DNA of 64,000 nucleotides from JAICMB01 sp035295125 (GCA_035295125.1 DATGJP010000027.1:11083-75082), one strand, 5' to 3'. Positions 25,440 to 35,498 are shown, numbered from the stretch's first letter. A program made the numbers and translations. The notes: a model not told the origin generated them from the sequence alone.

Positions 25440-26792
25440 ATGCGTTTCTCGCACGCCTGGTTGTTCCTTGTTTCCTTTGTCACCCTCTGCGGATGCGGGA
25501 CTTCCTTCTCAGGTCAACAGGTTCCCGCGCACTGGAGCACGGGCTTCTGGTTTTGGGATGGAAGTGAGTTCACCGGGCAATGGAATCACGAACCCTTAGA
25601 TGTCGTGTACGTGCAGACCGGAACCATTTCTCATGAGATGAACCGGTGGAATGTTTATGGCCAATTGCCCGGGAAATTGCCGCCGGCGCGAGAGTATTGG
25701 GCGGTTTTCCGATACGAGCACCAGGGCGTGCCGGACGTACAGACTGCGAAGATGGTGGCGGACAAGGTCCTCGAGATCCAAGATAACGGGGTCATGCGGC
25801 ATCTCAGAATCGCCGGCGTGCAACTCGACATCGACAGTCCAACCGGCGCGCTGAATCAATACGCGAGCTATATCCGGGAGCTACGCAAGGAACTCCCGGA
25901 GCGACTTCCCCTCTCGGTCACTGCATTGCTGGATTGGTTTCGCGATGGCACCGATGTGGCTGCCGTGATCAAAGAGGTGGATGAGTTCGTTCCGCAGTTT
26001 TATGACGTCGAAAGTGGCGGTGCGGCAATCGCGGCAAAGATCGATGCGGGACAGTGGGGTCCAGCGTTCAACCGGTTTGGCAAGAGATTTCGGGTTGGCG
26101 TCTCGAGTTTCGGGCGGGCGCGGATGGTGCCGCGCGAGCCGAATCCGGAAACCGGACGGCGAGCGGCGATGGCGTTTTATAACGACCTTGCGCCAATCGA
26201 TCTCGCCACCAATCCTGCTTTTCAACTGCAAGCGTCGCGCAACCAGGCGAATGAACTTGTGTTGGATTATCGCGCTGTCCGGAAAGTCCATGTCGGCTAC
26301 AACCAGTTCGATGTTGGGGATGCGGTGGAGTTTGTTATGGCGACGCCGGAAATGGTTCGGAGCGCGGTCGCAAGCGTTCGAAAAATGGGTGGGCAAGCGG
26401 CCGGAGTCGTATTCTTCCGCTGGCCGAGTTCGAACGAGGCTCTGGCCTTGGATCCGCGAGAAGTGCTCGCCGCGGCCGGCGTCAAGACCACTTTCAGTGA
26501 AGCTCAGAATCGCATCGAGGTGATTGACGGCCAATGCTCTGCCGTTGCATGCGTGGACGTGTTCCTGAACGTCGCGCGGCCTTTCGCGGCGCAACCGACT
26601 CGCTATGACATTCGCAGTTCTACCGAATTGGAATACTTTCTGCCACAGGAGAACATGCCGATCCGCATGACGGGCTCGTCTCGGCTGGAATTGGCGCTTC
26701 CGGCATATGCCGGCCGGCAGCGGCTGTACCTGGGGCGTGCCGTCTCGCTTCGCCACTCCGACTTCGCGGTGGAGGAGGAGCAATCGAAATGA
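25440..26792 (+). CDS. DUF3142-like lipoprotein
   Basis: The 450-residue protein begins with a lipoprotein-type signal (FLVSFVTLCGC, Cys19). The first two thirds resemble DUF3142: STGFWFWDG near the start, then the GVQLDIDSPTGALNQYASYI signature, PLSVTALLDWF, and VPQFYDV, each like a strand end of a TIM barrel. The Asp pair in LDIDSP would be at a glycosidase-like active site, but activity is unproven. The C-terminal part (about 345-450) is beta-rich and may bind a partner. Its stop overlaps the next start (ATGA), and the operon ends with a GNAT gene. Confidence 0.65.
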   Translation: MRFSHAWLFLVSFVTLCGCGTSFSGQQVPAHWSTGFWFWDGSEFTGQWNHEPLDVVYVQTGTISHEMNRWNVYGQLPGKLPPAREYWAVFRYEHQGVPDVQTAKMVADKVLEIQDNGVMRHLRIAGVQLDIDSPTGALNQYASYIRELRKELPERLPLSVTALLDWFRDGTDVAAVIKEVDEFVPQFYDVESGGAAIAAKIDAGQWGPAFNRFGKRFRVGVSSFGRARMVPREPNPETGRRAAMAFYNDLAPIDLATNPAFQLQASRNQANELVLDYRAVRKVHVGYNQFDVGDAVEFVMATPEMVRSAVASVRKMGGQAAGVVFFRWPSSNEALALDPREVLAAAGVKTTFSEAQNRIEVIDGQCSAVACVDVFLNVARPFAAQPTRYDIRSSTELEYFLPQENMPIRMTGSSRLELALPAYAGRQRLYLGRAVSLRHSDFAVEEEQSK

Positions 26793-28630
26793 ACGGCGTG
26801 GTCCGGAGAATCGGCGGCGTGCTGCTCTTCGGTTTTGCATTCGTTTGGTCCTGTCCGTGGGATTCTTCGCTGCGCGAGTTTCTCAGCGCGCGTTTCTGGC
26901 TCCCGTTTGCGAAAAACGGCGCGAATTTCGAGCGAACTCACGTCAGGCGGATCTCGGCTCCGTTTGCGGGAATGATGAACGCTGAGGGCGACCGTCCCCT
27001 GGCGAAACTACGTGCAGCTTATCGGCAAATCTCGCAACCCCAGAGCGGTCCGTTCGCAGAGGCCGGCCTCCGGGAGGCTGTCGCGGCAGCCCGCAGTGAC
27101 GCTTCATTGACTCAGCGGGAAAAGGAAGAAGTGGATTTGATCGACGCCAAGATCGACATGCGAGCAGGGCAGCCGTCGGCACCTGGTCCATTGGACACTG
27201 CGTTGAAGAAGCTCGAGACGTTTCAACGAACAGCGAAGACACCTGAGTTCCGCAGCGAAGCGGGAGGTTGGATTGCCCGCATTCACTACCTGCTGGGACA
27301 ACAGACTACAGCGGGTAAGATGTATCTCGATGAGCTGAACCGGGACGTCTCCAACCTGAGCCGGGAGGCACTCCTCAACTCCTTGCGATTGACCTATGGA
27401 TACGACGGAGGTCCGGAGCTTCTGGCGCACCTTGAGGAATATTTCGATACGCCGGAGCATGCTGCGTTTGCGATTCAGCTTGCCACGAATCCGCATTGGC
27501 CTGATGTGACAAAGCCGTTTATGCCCTCTCGCGAGCCGGCACGAACCTACGCAAGAATCCGGGAGCTACTGGAACAGCACCGCGACTTGTTGCGGTCGAC
27601 GGCGAGGCCCAACCACCTGGCCCTGCTCGCCATGCGTACGGCTCTGCGCATGGGTGATCCCGCAGAGGCTCGGAAAATCGGCGACGCGGTGCCTGTGAAA
27701 GACGCGATCCGGACCGAGCCGGATTTCAATTGGATGCTGGGTTCCGCCGATTTCCTGTCGCGTGACTATGAGGCGGCGGAGGGTCCTCTGGTTGCGCTGT
27801 TTCGGTCGAGCCGCGCTACGGCCAATGAGAAGGCGGCTGCAGCGTACGGATTATGCGGCGTCTACCGGAAGACCGGTAAGACGAAGGAGCAGCTCCGATA
27901 CGCGTTGTGGCTACATGCGCCGGGTTCAAAGGGCAAGGAATACTTGAGCTATCCGAGTGAGATAGAGGACCTGTCTTTGTATTGGGCGGAGTCCGGCTGG
28001 GATCTGGGGCTGTTGCTCGATGTGGAGGCGCCGATCGAGGCGCTTAAGCTATTTGCGGACGAGAACCCCAACCTGCCTGAAATACGCCTGGTCAGGTATG
28101 CCTTAGCAGTTCGCCTGGCTCGTGAGAATCGCTATGTGGAGGCGGCAGAGATCTACGATGCAATCCATGCAGCGAATCGGGCCGCTCGTATGCGACGCCT
28201 GGCACAGTTGTATGGGGAGACGACTCGGACCGATCTCTCCGTCGAGCAGGTGCTGGAAGCGAAGTACAAGCTGGCGGAGTATGTCAGCTCGAATTCAGAT
28301 CGGCTTTACTTCAACGACACTTTGTGGGGCGGCATGCAGCACTACGCGTTACAAGCCAGGAGCGAGTACCGCATGACTCGCGCTGAGCGGGACGCGCAAC
28401 TAAAGAACGAACGGAAGCTTCAGGACGACCAGGAGGAGCGATGGCGCGCTTACCTGATTCTGCGCGAGGTTGTTCAGAGCGCCGGGAAGACCGAACTGGG
28501 ACGTAAAGCGGCGCGGTTGGCACTCGATTGCCTGGTTAAGATCAGCGAGCGGTTCGGCCGTGAGACGGATCTGCGCAAGGCGGAGACGGAGTTGGTGAAA
28601 TGGCTTCGGAATGATGGCGCTTCAGGATAG
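26789..28630 (+). CDS. Helical-repeat (TPR-like) protein of unknown function
   Basis: The 613-residue product begins with a hydrophobic segment (RIGGVLLFGFAFVWSCPW) that could be a signal peptide or membrane anchor. The rest is almost all amphipathic helix pairs, as in TPR/Sel1-type solenoids, e.g. FSRD-like repeats around LLAMRTALRMGDPAEARKIG and NEKAAAAYGLCGVYRKTGKT. I do not recognise the family. The start is firmly set by a GGAGGAGGAG at 26771-26780 and overlap with the preceding stop. It probably scaffolds or binds the DUF3142 lipoprotein in the envelope. The 3' end overlaps the GNAT gene by 20 bases. Confidence 0.7.
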   Translation: MNGVVRRIGGVLLFGFAFVWSCPWDSSLREFLSARFWLPFAKNGANFERTHVRRISAPFAGMMNAEGDRPLAKLRAAYRQISQPQSGPFAEAGLREAVAAARSDASLTQREKEEVDLIDAKIDMRAGQPSAPGPLDTALKKLETFQRTAKTPEFRSEAGGWIARIHYLLGQQTTAGKMYLDELNRDVSNLSREALLNSLRLTYGYDGGPELLAHLEEYFDTPEHAAFAIQLATNPHWPDVTKPFMPSREPARTYARIRELLEQHRDLLRSTARPNHLALLAMRTALRMGDPAEARKIGDAVPVKDAIRTEPDFNWMLGSADFLSRDYEAAEGPLVALFRSSRATANEKAAAAYGLCGVYRKTGKTKEQLRYALWLHAPGSKGKEYLSYPSEIEDLSLYWAESGWDLGLLLDVEAPIEALKLFADENPNLPEIRLVRYALAVRLARENRYVEAAEIYDAIHAANRAARMRRLAQLYGETTRTDLSVEQVLEAKYKLAEYVSSNSDRLYFNDTLWGGMQHYALQARSEYRMTRAERDAQLKNERKLQDDQEERWRAYLILREVVQSAGKTELGRKAARLALDCLVKISERFGRETDLRKAETELVKWLRNDGASG

Positions 28631-29039
28631 CGAACTGCGGTTGGAGTTGGCGGCTTTCGCTCCACATCCGGTACACAGAGTCCCGACATATCATTTCCGG
28701 ATGGTTCACGCGATCACGGGAGAGGAACTGGGGGCGATAAACTTGCGAGTCGCTTCCACTCCGCATATCGAACGGTATGCGGGACATATCGGCTTCAGCG
28801 TCCACGAGGAGTATCGCGGGCACCATTATGCGAGCCGGTCGGTTCGGCTGCTGATGCCGTTTGCGAGTTCTCTCGGGTTGAATCCGCTTTGGATTACCTG
28901 TGATCCGGAGAATGGCGCTTCGCAGCGAAGCCTGGAGCTGGCGGGGGCGGAATTTGTCGAGATCGTAGATGTGCCGCCGGATTGCATCATTCATCAGAGC
29001 GGACATCCGCGGAAGTGCAGGTATCGGTTGGGAGCTTGA
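28611..29039 (+). CDS. GNAT-family N-acetyltransferase
   Basis: The 142-residue protein has the GNAT acetyl-CoA motif A (GFSVHEEYRGHHYASRSVRLL, described here by its core RGHHYA) and motif B (CDPENGASQRSLELAGAEFV). ATG 28611 or the adjacent ATG 28614 starts it, both inside the previous gene, so it is probably translationally coupled. It has no signal peptide, unlike the two genes before it. The substrate is unknown. An acetylation role in surface-polymer or antibiotic chemistry is only a guess. Confidence 0.8.
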   Translation: MMALQDSELRLELAAFAPHPVHRVPTYHFRMVHAITGEELGAINLRVASTPHIERYAGHIGFSVHEEYRGHHYASRSVRLLMPFASSLGLNPLWITCDPENGASQRSLELAGAEFVEIVDVPPDCIIHQSGHPRKCRYRLGA

Positions 29040-29073
29040 AAATTGCGCTCCTATCCCTGTGCATTCCGGTTTA

Positions 29074-29110
29074 GTCCAAAGGCAGGCGCAACCGCCTGCT
29101 TCACCCCTCC
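29074..29110. repeat. Hairpin intergenic repeat, copy 1
   Basis: GTCCAAAG is followed by a perfect stem GCAGGCG (29082-29088), loop CAAC, CGCCTGC (29093-29099), then TTCACCCC. Related copies lie at 32888-32925 and 35331-35402. The location between two convergent genes suits a bidirectional transcript end, but it lacks a T-tract. Confidence 0.6.
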
Positions 29111-29118
29111 ACATAGGG

Positions 29119-30513
29119 CTACTTACCGATGCAGAAGGTGGAGAAGATGCGGTTCAGGATGTCGTCGGCGGTGGTGGCGCCGGTGATGGCATCGATCGGG
29201 CGCAGGGCGGCGTAGAGGTCGAGAAGCAGCATCTCATGGGGGATGCCGAATTGGACCGCATTCCGCGCCTGCTGAAGCGCCTCGACCGATTCGTGGAGCA
29301 ATTGCTCGTGACGCAGGCTGGTGATGAAACCGGAATCCTGGCCGGATGAAACTGCGGGGGCTATGGCGCGGCGCAGATCTTCAATGCCGTCGCCGGTGAG
29401 GGCTGACACAGCGATGTATTCCGCTGGGATCTCGGGAACGTGTCCAAGGTCGGATTTGTTGCCCACCAGCACGTAGCGTCCTTGCTGCTGTGCTTTGTCG
29501 AGCAGTGCGAGGTCGGCGGCGGTTACAGGCTGGGAGAGGTCGAAGACCACGATTGTGACGTCGGCGTCAGCCATTGCCTGGTAGCTCCGCTCAATACCAA
29601 GCGTCTCGACAAGATCCTGGCCGTCGCGTATGCCGGCGGTATCAACGAACTTCACGGGAATACCGCCAATGGATGCTACTTCCGAGACGAGGTCGCGAGT
29701 GGTTCCAGGGATATCCGTAACGATGGCGCGGTTCTGCTCCAGAAGCCGGTTGAAGAGGCTGCTTTTGCCCACATTGGGGCGGCCAACAATCGCGAGCGTC
29801 ATGCCCGAGTGAACGAGCTTTCCATATGCGAAACTGGCCGCCAGTTTCGAGAAGCCTTGTTCAACCGGTAGGACGCGGCGGAGGATTTCTTCGTTCGAGG
29901 CGACGCTGATGTCGTCCTCCGCGAAATCGATTCCGGCCTCGAGCAACGCAATCAGTTCGAGTAACTGATCCTTGAACGGCTTCAGGCGACGCGAGACGGA
30001 GCCTTCCACCTGCTGCGCCGCCACGCGCGCCTGGTAGAGCGTGGTCGATTCGATGAGATCGCGGACGGCTTCTGCCTGTGGCAGGTCAATGCGTCCATTC
30101 ACAAAGGCGCGCAGGGTGAACTCGCCGGGTTCGGCGAGGCCCGCGCCCGCCTCGCAGGCACGGTCGACGCAAAGCCGCAAGACGACGGGAGAGCCGTGAC
30201 AGGAGATCTCGATCAGATGTTCGGCGGTGTAGGAGCGTGGCGCGGCGAAGTAGGTGACAACGACCTGGTCGACGACTTGACCTTCGTGGTCGGTCAACTC
30301 CGCGAGACGAGCGCTCCAGGGCCGCAACTCGCCATCGATGCGCAGCAGACGGTGAGCGATTTCGACGGCTTCGGGTCCTGAAATGCGCACGACACCTATA
30401 CCGGCACGGCCGGGCGGGGTGGAAAGCGCAACGATAGTCTCGTGAAGACGGTTACTGATATCGGCGTCCCGGAGGCGGACCTTTGCGGCGTCCGCGATCC
30501 GGACGCCCACCAC
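29119..30513 (-). CDS. mnmE: tRNA uridine-5-carboxymethylaminomethyl(34) synthesis GTPase MnmE
   Basis: MnmE with MnmG modifies the wobble uridine of several tRNAs. The protein has the N-terminal tetrahydrofolate-binding domain (ALSTPPGRAGIGVVRISG), a helical domain, and a G domain with GRPNVGKSS, the DIPGTTRD switch, DTAG and NKSD. It ends in the family's invariant CIGK. Placing the start is hard: homologues begin near HETIVALSTPP, yet no ATG/GTG/TTG lies there. GTG 30513, with GGGGG six bases upstream, is used, giving 464 residues and a 62-base overlap with jag. ATG 30543 is the other option. Confidence 0.92.
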   Translation of the reverse strand: MVGVRIADAAKVRLRDADISNRLHETIVALSTPPGRAGIGVVRISGPEAVEIAHRLLRIDGELRPWSARLAELTDHEGQVVDQVVVTYFAAPRSYTAEHLIEISCHGSPVVLRLCVDRACEAGAGLAEPGEFTLRAFVNGRIDLPQAEAVRDLIESTTLYQARVAAQQVEGSVSRRLKPFKDQLLELIALLEAGIDFAEDDISVASNEEILRRVLPVEQGFSKLAASFAYGKLVHSGMTLAIVGRPNVGKSSLFNRLLEQNRAIVTDIPGTTRDLVSEVASIGGIPVKFVDTAGIRDGQDLVETLGIERSYQAMADADVTIVVFDLSQPVTAADLALLDKAQQQGRYVLVGNKSDLGHVPEIPAEYIAVSALTGDGIEDLRRAIAPAVSSGQDSGFITSLRHEQLLHESVEALQQARNAVQFGIPHEMLLLDLYAALRPIDAITGATTADDILNRIFSTFCIGK

Positions 30514-31126
30514 GATCGTCCCCCGGCCGGCCACGGAATCCACCGGGACCGCCGCGTCCGCCCGAACGGGGGCCGTCGGAACCAGGTTTCGGAGGCATCG
30601 GAGGGCGCACCGGTTCGGGAATTGTTTCCATGCTGGCCGGCATGATCACCACCTGCCGCCACGATCCGGTCCCGGTGCTGAGGCTCTTCACTTCGGTCTC
30701 ATTCCGCAGGCTGAGGTGAATGATACGCCGCTCGCGGCTGGTCATGGGGCTGAAGTGAAACGGCTTGCCGGTCTGCTTTACCCGATCGGCGGCAGCCACC
30801 GCGCTCATGCGTAGTTCCTCGATGCGCAGCAGGCGGTAGTCGTTCGCATCGAAGCATAGAAGCGAATGCGTTTCCGACGGCATCCGCAGGATTTCCATGG
30901 TCAGGTGCTCGAGTGCCAGCAGCGTCTCGGCTTTATTCGCCAACAGAAGGTCGACATCCGGCCCGGCGAATTTGACTACGATCTCAGGATCCTCGAGATC
31001 CGGATGGGTATGCGCGCCGGGGGTGATCTCGAACGACACCTCGAGACGCGCGAGATCGATGATTCTCGTCAGAAAGTCTTTGATCTGTGGTCCGGCCGTC
31101 GAAAGGCTGAATTTCGTGTCGCCCAA
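30452..31126 (-). CDS. jag: Jag/KhpB RNA-binding protein
   Basis: This 224-residue RNA-binding protein is normally encoded beside yidC. It contains a KH-like domain (about 50-105, ANKAETLLALEHLTMEIL) and an R3H domain with the signature MTSRERRIIHLSL. The N-terminal Jag motif is weak. The tail (about 185-224) is a Gly/Arg/Pro-rich, RGG-like disordered stretch (GGRGGPGGFRGRPG), which could promote RNA binding. It starts 7 bases after yidC ends and its 3' end overlaps mnmE. Confidence 0.9.
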   Translation of the reverse strand: MGDTKFSLSTAGPQIKDFLTRIIDLARLEVSFEITPGAHTHPDLEDPEIVVKFAGPDVDLLLANKAETLLALEHLTMEILRMPSETHSLLCFDANDYRLLRIEELRMSAVAAADRVKQTGKPFHFSPMTSRERRIIHLSLRNETEVKSLSTGTGSWRQVVIMPASMETIPEPVRPPMPPKPGSDGPRSGGRGGPGGFRGRPGDDRGGRPDRGRRKGPPPGRRYQ

Positions 31127-31133
31127 GCGTTTC

Positions 31134-32864
31134 CTACCTGGATCCCTTCTTCTTTGGCGCCAGTTTCGCGGGCGCTTGCACCACCGGCACGGGCGGCATA
31201 GTCCGGTTAATCAACCATTGCTGCGCGATGCCCACCAAGTTTCCGGTCAACCAGTATAATACCAACCCGCTTGACATGTTGTAGAAAAAGAACCCGAACA
31301 TCAGCGGCATCAGCATGAACATTCTCTGCTGCGAGGGGTCGGCGCTGGGGTTCGGAGTCATCTTCTGCGTGATGAATTGTGTGATGATCATCACCACCGG
31401 CAGGATGTGAATCGGCAGGGTCTCAGCCTGTGACAGGTCTGTAACCCACAGCCAATGGGCGCCACGCAGCGCGATACTGACCGCCAAAACCCTGTAAAAG
31501 GCATACAGGATCGGCAACTGCACGAGCATGGGCAGACATCCTCCCATGGGATTGACGCCGTGCTTCTTATAGAGGTCCATGACCTCCTGGTTTTGCTCGG
31601 CCTTCTTGGGATCGCGCAAGCCGATGTTTTTGTATTTCGCGTTAATTGCCTGAAGCTGCGGCTGCAAGCCCTGCATTTTCCGGGCGGATTTGAGGCTGGA
31701 AAACCGCATGGGCAGCAGCAGGACGTTGATGATGACCGTAATCACAACGATCGACCAGCCGTAGTTGTGTACCCACTGATCGTTAATCCAGCGCAGGATC
31801 AGGAACAACGGTTTGGCAATGACTCCGAAGAAACCCCAGTCGATAACCTGCGGGAGGCGGGGGTCAACCTGTTTCAGGAGGTCTATATCTTTGGGCCCGA
31901 TGAACAGCGAGAACTCGTTTACGGCATCGCCTCCGACGGCGACACCGACGTGAGCTTCCGCTTTGGCGTCTTTGGACGCGTTCGGCTGAACATCGTCCTT
32001 CATCGTGACCACTTCCAGCGTGTTCTGCTGGCTGGGAAGCAAAACCATGGCGAAGAACGAGTCTTCCAGGCCGGCGAACGAGAAGTTGCCGTTTGCCGTC
32101 ACGGGCCCGTTCTTGGCTGCTTTCTGGTCGGCTACTTTCAGCTTGCTGTCGGCGAGGTTGAAATAGATCGAATGCTGCGCCGTGACACGATTCAATACCG
32201 TGGTATCGCCAAATCCGCCGCGCCATTCGAGCAGATGCGGAACACCGGCGCCATTCTGGGTGACCTCGGAGGTAACCTGCGCCAGATAGCTGTTGCGCAG
32301 GAACCGGAACGATTTGCGGACGTGAACCTTGGTGTCGCCGTACTCGTAATCGATTCCCAATCCATCGGCTGTGGGGGTCGCCTTGTACAAGGTGTAATTG
32401 ATGTCTACCGGCGGCTTGCCGTTCTTATAGGTGATCGAGAACGGCGGCGGAACCTGCGTAAACGACGCGGTATTGATCACTTCAAGCGGCTTGCCTTGCG
32501 AATCCAGGTACTTTTTCAGGATCCAGCTTTGAATCACGCCGCCTTTATTCGTGAAACGGACGCGATAGAGGTTGGTGTCGATCGTGAAGGGCTGTTCGGA
32601 CGAAGCGGTGACCTGCGGCGCAGGCGCGGCCGTGTCGGGTGTGGCAATGGCGGGGACCGCTTCAGGTTTCTTGACTACTGCTGCCGGTGGGGGCGTGGCC
32701 GGCGTGGATTTTTCGGCCGGTTTTGGCCCAGGCGGCGGTTTGTAGATGTACGGCGTTACGAACAGCACCGCACCCATCAGCAGGAACGCGATGAGAAGGC
32801 GCAGTTCCATCGACAGCTCTTTGGGCTTGGTGGGTGCGTTCGGGTTGTTGGGCAGGTCGTTCAT
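31134..32864 (-). CDS. yidC: Membrane protein insertase YidC
   Basis: YidC inserts and folds inner-membrane proteins, alone or with SecYEG. The 576-residue protein has the Gram-negative layout: an N-terminal membrane anchor (LLIAFLLMGAVLFVTPYIY), a Pro/Ala-rich linker (about 50-90), a large periplasmic P1 domain (about 95-345), and the conserved five-helix core. The core contains the hydrophilic-groove region of helix 1 (VLLPMRFSSLKSARKMQ), the MGGCLPMLVQLPILYAFYRV helix, and a terminal helix FNMSSGLVLYW-like. The basic C-terminus (KLAPKKKGSR) is expected. ATG 32864 is used; Met19 is an alternative. Confidence 0.97.
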   Translation of the reverse strand: MNDLPNNPNAPTKPKELSMELRLLIAFLLMGAVLFVTPYIYKPPPGPKPAEKSTPATPPPAAVVKKPEAVPAIATPDTAAPAPQVTASSEQPFTIDTNLYRVRFTNKGGVIQSWILKKYLDSQGKPLEVINTASFTQVPPPFSITYKNGKPPVDINYTLYKATPTADGLGIDYEYGDTKVHVRKSFRFLRNSYLAQVTSEVTQNGAGVPHLLEWRGGFGDTTVLNRVTAQHSIYFNLADSKLKVADQKAAKNGPVTANGNFSFAGLEDSFFAMVLLPSQQNTLEVVTMKDDVQPNASKDAKAEAHVGVAVGGDAVNEFSLFIGPKDIDLLKQVDPRLPQVIDWGFFGVIAKPLFLILRWINDQWVHNYGWSIVVITVIINVLLLPMRFSSLKSARKMQGLQPQLQAINAKYKNIGLRDPKKAEQNQEVMDLYKKHGVNPMGGCLPMLVQLPILYAFYRVLAVSIALRGAHWLWVTDLSQAETLPIHILPVVMIITQFITQKMTPNPSADPSQQRMFMLMPLMFGFFFYNMSSGLVLYWLTGNLVGIAQQWLINRTMPPVPVVQAPAKLAPKKKGSR

Positions 32865-32887
32865 GTTCTTGACAGGGATCAGCTAGT

Positions 32888-32925
32888 GGACTTCCAAAGG
32901 AAGGCGAAACCGCCTGTGCCACCCT
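32888..32925. repeat. Hairpin intergenic repeat, copy 2
   Basis: GGACTTCCAAAGG is followed by stem AGGCG (32902-32906), loop AAAC, CGCCT (32911-32915) and TGTGCCACCC. It shares about three quarters of its bases with copy 1 at 29074 and lies between yidD and yidC, inside the operon. It is therefore not simply an operon terminator. Confidence 0.6.
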
Positions 32926-33134
32926 TAACGAACGGGATCATATCCACCTTCATGGAACGGATGGCAGCGCAGTAGCCGCATGATTCCTTTCCCCACCCCG
33001 CGCACGACGCCGTAACGATCGACGGCTTCGAGCATATACATGGAGCAGGTGGGTTCGAAGCGGCAGGCAGAAGGCAGCATGGGGGAGATCCACCGCTTAT
33101 AGAAACGCAGACTGGCCTTCACGAGTTCGCGCAT
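32925..33134 (-). CDS. yidD: Membrane protein insertion efficiency factor YidD
   Basis: This 69-residue protein helps YidC-dependent insertion. The family pattern is complete: FYKRWISPMLPSACRFEPTCSMYMLEAV followed by RLLRCHPFHEGGYDPV; the three conserved cysteines and the terminal HPF..GGYDPV are present. ATG 33134 starts it, overlapping the rnpA stop by 16 bases. An in-frame upstream extension lies within rnpA and has no YidD homology. It lies between rnpA and yidC as usual. Confidence 0.95.
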   Translation of the reverse strand: MRELVKASLRFYKRWISPMLPSACRFEPTCSMYMLEAVDRYGVVRGVGKGIMRLLRCHPFHEGGYDPVR

Positions 33135-33436
33135 TTGGACACGATCCGACCGATTTCCCGGCGCAGGTCGTCCGCGGAAGCATCCAAGACCAGGCGCCTG
33201 GGGTTCACGACAATATCCCACTGTGGAGCGATGTCAGCCAGGCGGAGTCGTAGAGCCTCACGAATGCGCCTCCGCGCACGGTTGCGCAGAACTGCCCGCC
33301 CAAATGCCCGTGACACAGTGAATCCGATCCGGGGTCCGCTGTCGCGCTCCACCCGAAGACAGAAGGCCGCAAAGTACGGGCCCGAGATGCGGGAACCTTT
33401 GTCATAGACTTTGCGGAAATCGGAGGAGCACAGAAT
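33119..33436 (-). CDS. rnpA: Ribonuclease P protein component, unusual start
   Basis: RnpA is the protein cofactor of RNase P, which matures tRNA 5' ends. The sequence has SSDFRKVYDKGSRISGPYF, GPRIGFTVSR and the RNR motif AVLRNRARRRIREALR. Homologues start near a segment equivalent to RFSYPKSARIL (33463-33431), which is present. In this frame, however, there is no ATG, GTG or TTG between an upstream TGA and GTG 33352, and GTG 33352 would remove conserved residues including FRKVY. ATT 33436 (AAGAG seven bases upstream) or CTG 33433 could serve. The endpoint here is tentative. It overlaps yidD by 16 bases. Confidence 0.85.
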   Translation of the reverse strand: MLCSSDFRKVYDKGSRISGPYFAAFCLRVERDSGPRIGFTVSRAFGRAVLRNRARRRIREALRLRLADIAPQWDIVVNPRRLVLDASADDLRREIGRIVSKCANS

Positions 33437-33464
33437 TCGCGCGCTCTTCGGATAAGAAAACCTC

Positions 33465-33629
33465 TTATGCGTACCGGACGGCTCTCTCGTCGCTCACCGT
33501 TAGCTTGTGGCGGCCCTTTGCGCGCCGTCGAGCGAGCACCGCGCGCCCGTCCTTGCTTTCCATACGAGCCCGGAAACCATGAGTCTTCGCCCGTTTGCGA
33601 TTGTTGGGTTGAAATGTACGTTTTGGCAT
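33465..33629 (-). CDS. rpmH: 50S ribosomal protein L34
   Basis: This 54-residue basic protein is the small ribosomal protein L34. The sequence MPKRTFQPNNRKRAKTHGFR followed by ARMESKDGRAVLARRRAKGR is unmistakable. It is somewhat longer than the usual 44-46 residues because of a C-terminal addition (VSDERAVRYA). The start is ATG 33629. It heads the conserved rpmH-rnpA-yidD-yidC-jag-mnmE operon. Its stop is 28 bases before the tentative rnpA start. The upstream neighbour is a transporter, not dnaA. Confidence 0.97.
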   Translation of the reverse strand: MPKRTFQPNNRKRAKTHGFRARMESKDGRAVLARRRAKGRHKLTVSDERAVRYA

Positions 33630-33777
33630 TGTAGTTCCACGCAACAGGCAAGCGGCTCAAATTGACACACGCTACCCTGCACAGATCTTTCGATTTGTTC
33701 CTAACCTCAAGTATACATGAAACGGGGCACGCTTCCGGCTCGTAGTGTAAACTTAGGTTGCCCCCGTCATTCCCTGT

Positions 33778-35271
<1,494 letters not shown>

Positions 35272-35330
35272 TACAGGTTGGCAACCTCGCGCCACGGTCG
35301 TCTGGTCCACGAAAAGCGGATGAAAACGAT

Positions 35331-35402
35331 GGTGGGACAGGCGGTTTCGCCTTTCCTTTCTCGGTGAAGTCCAAAGCCAGGCCTGCTCCACCGTTCCACA
35401 TC
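35331..35402. repeat. Hairpin intergenic repeat, copies 3 and 4 (inverted pair)
   Basis: The first part, in reverse orientation, has stem AGGCG (35339-35343), loop GTTT, CGCCT (35348-35352) and an adjoining GAAGTCCA. It is followed directly by GTCCAAAGCCAGGCCTGCTCCACC in the opposite orientation, a shortened copy lacking the loop. The two together form an inverted pair in the 289-base gap after the POT gene. No gene is seen in this gap (35272-35560). Confidence 0.5.
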
Positions 35403-35498
35403 GTCCAAATCGTCGCGGGACGCGAATAGTTTCCACAGGTTGGGTTGCCGACCGGCGGCTGGCTGTCCGCCTGCACTACCATGGCCTGGCACGGCAGA

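Noticed and set aside
31455..32975. Long open frame opposite yidC (about 500 codons)
   Set aside because: It is antisense to a certain gene, has arginine/glycine-rich composition without motifs, and follows from codon bias in a GC-rich gene.
33630..33777. Replication origin next to rpmH
   Set aside because: No DnaA-box cluster or dnaA gene is visible.
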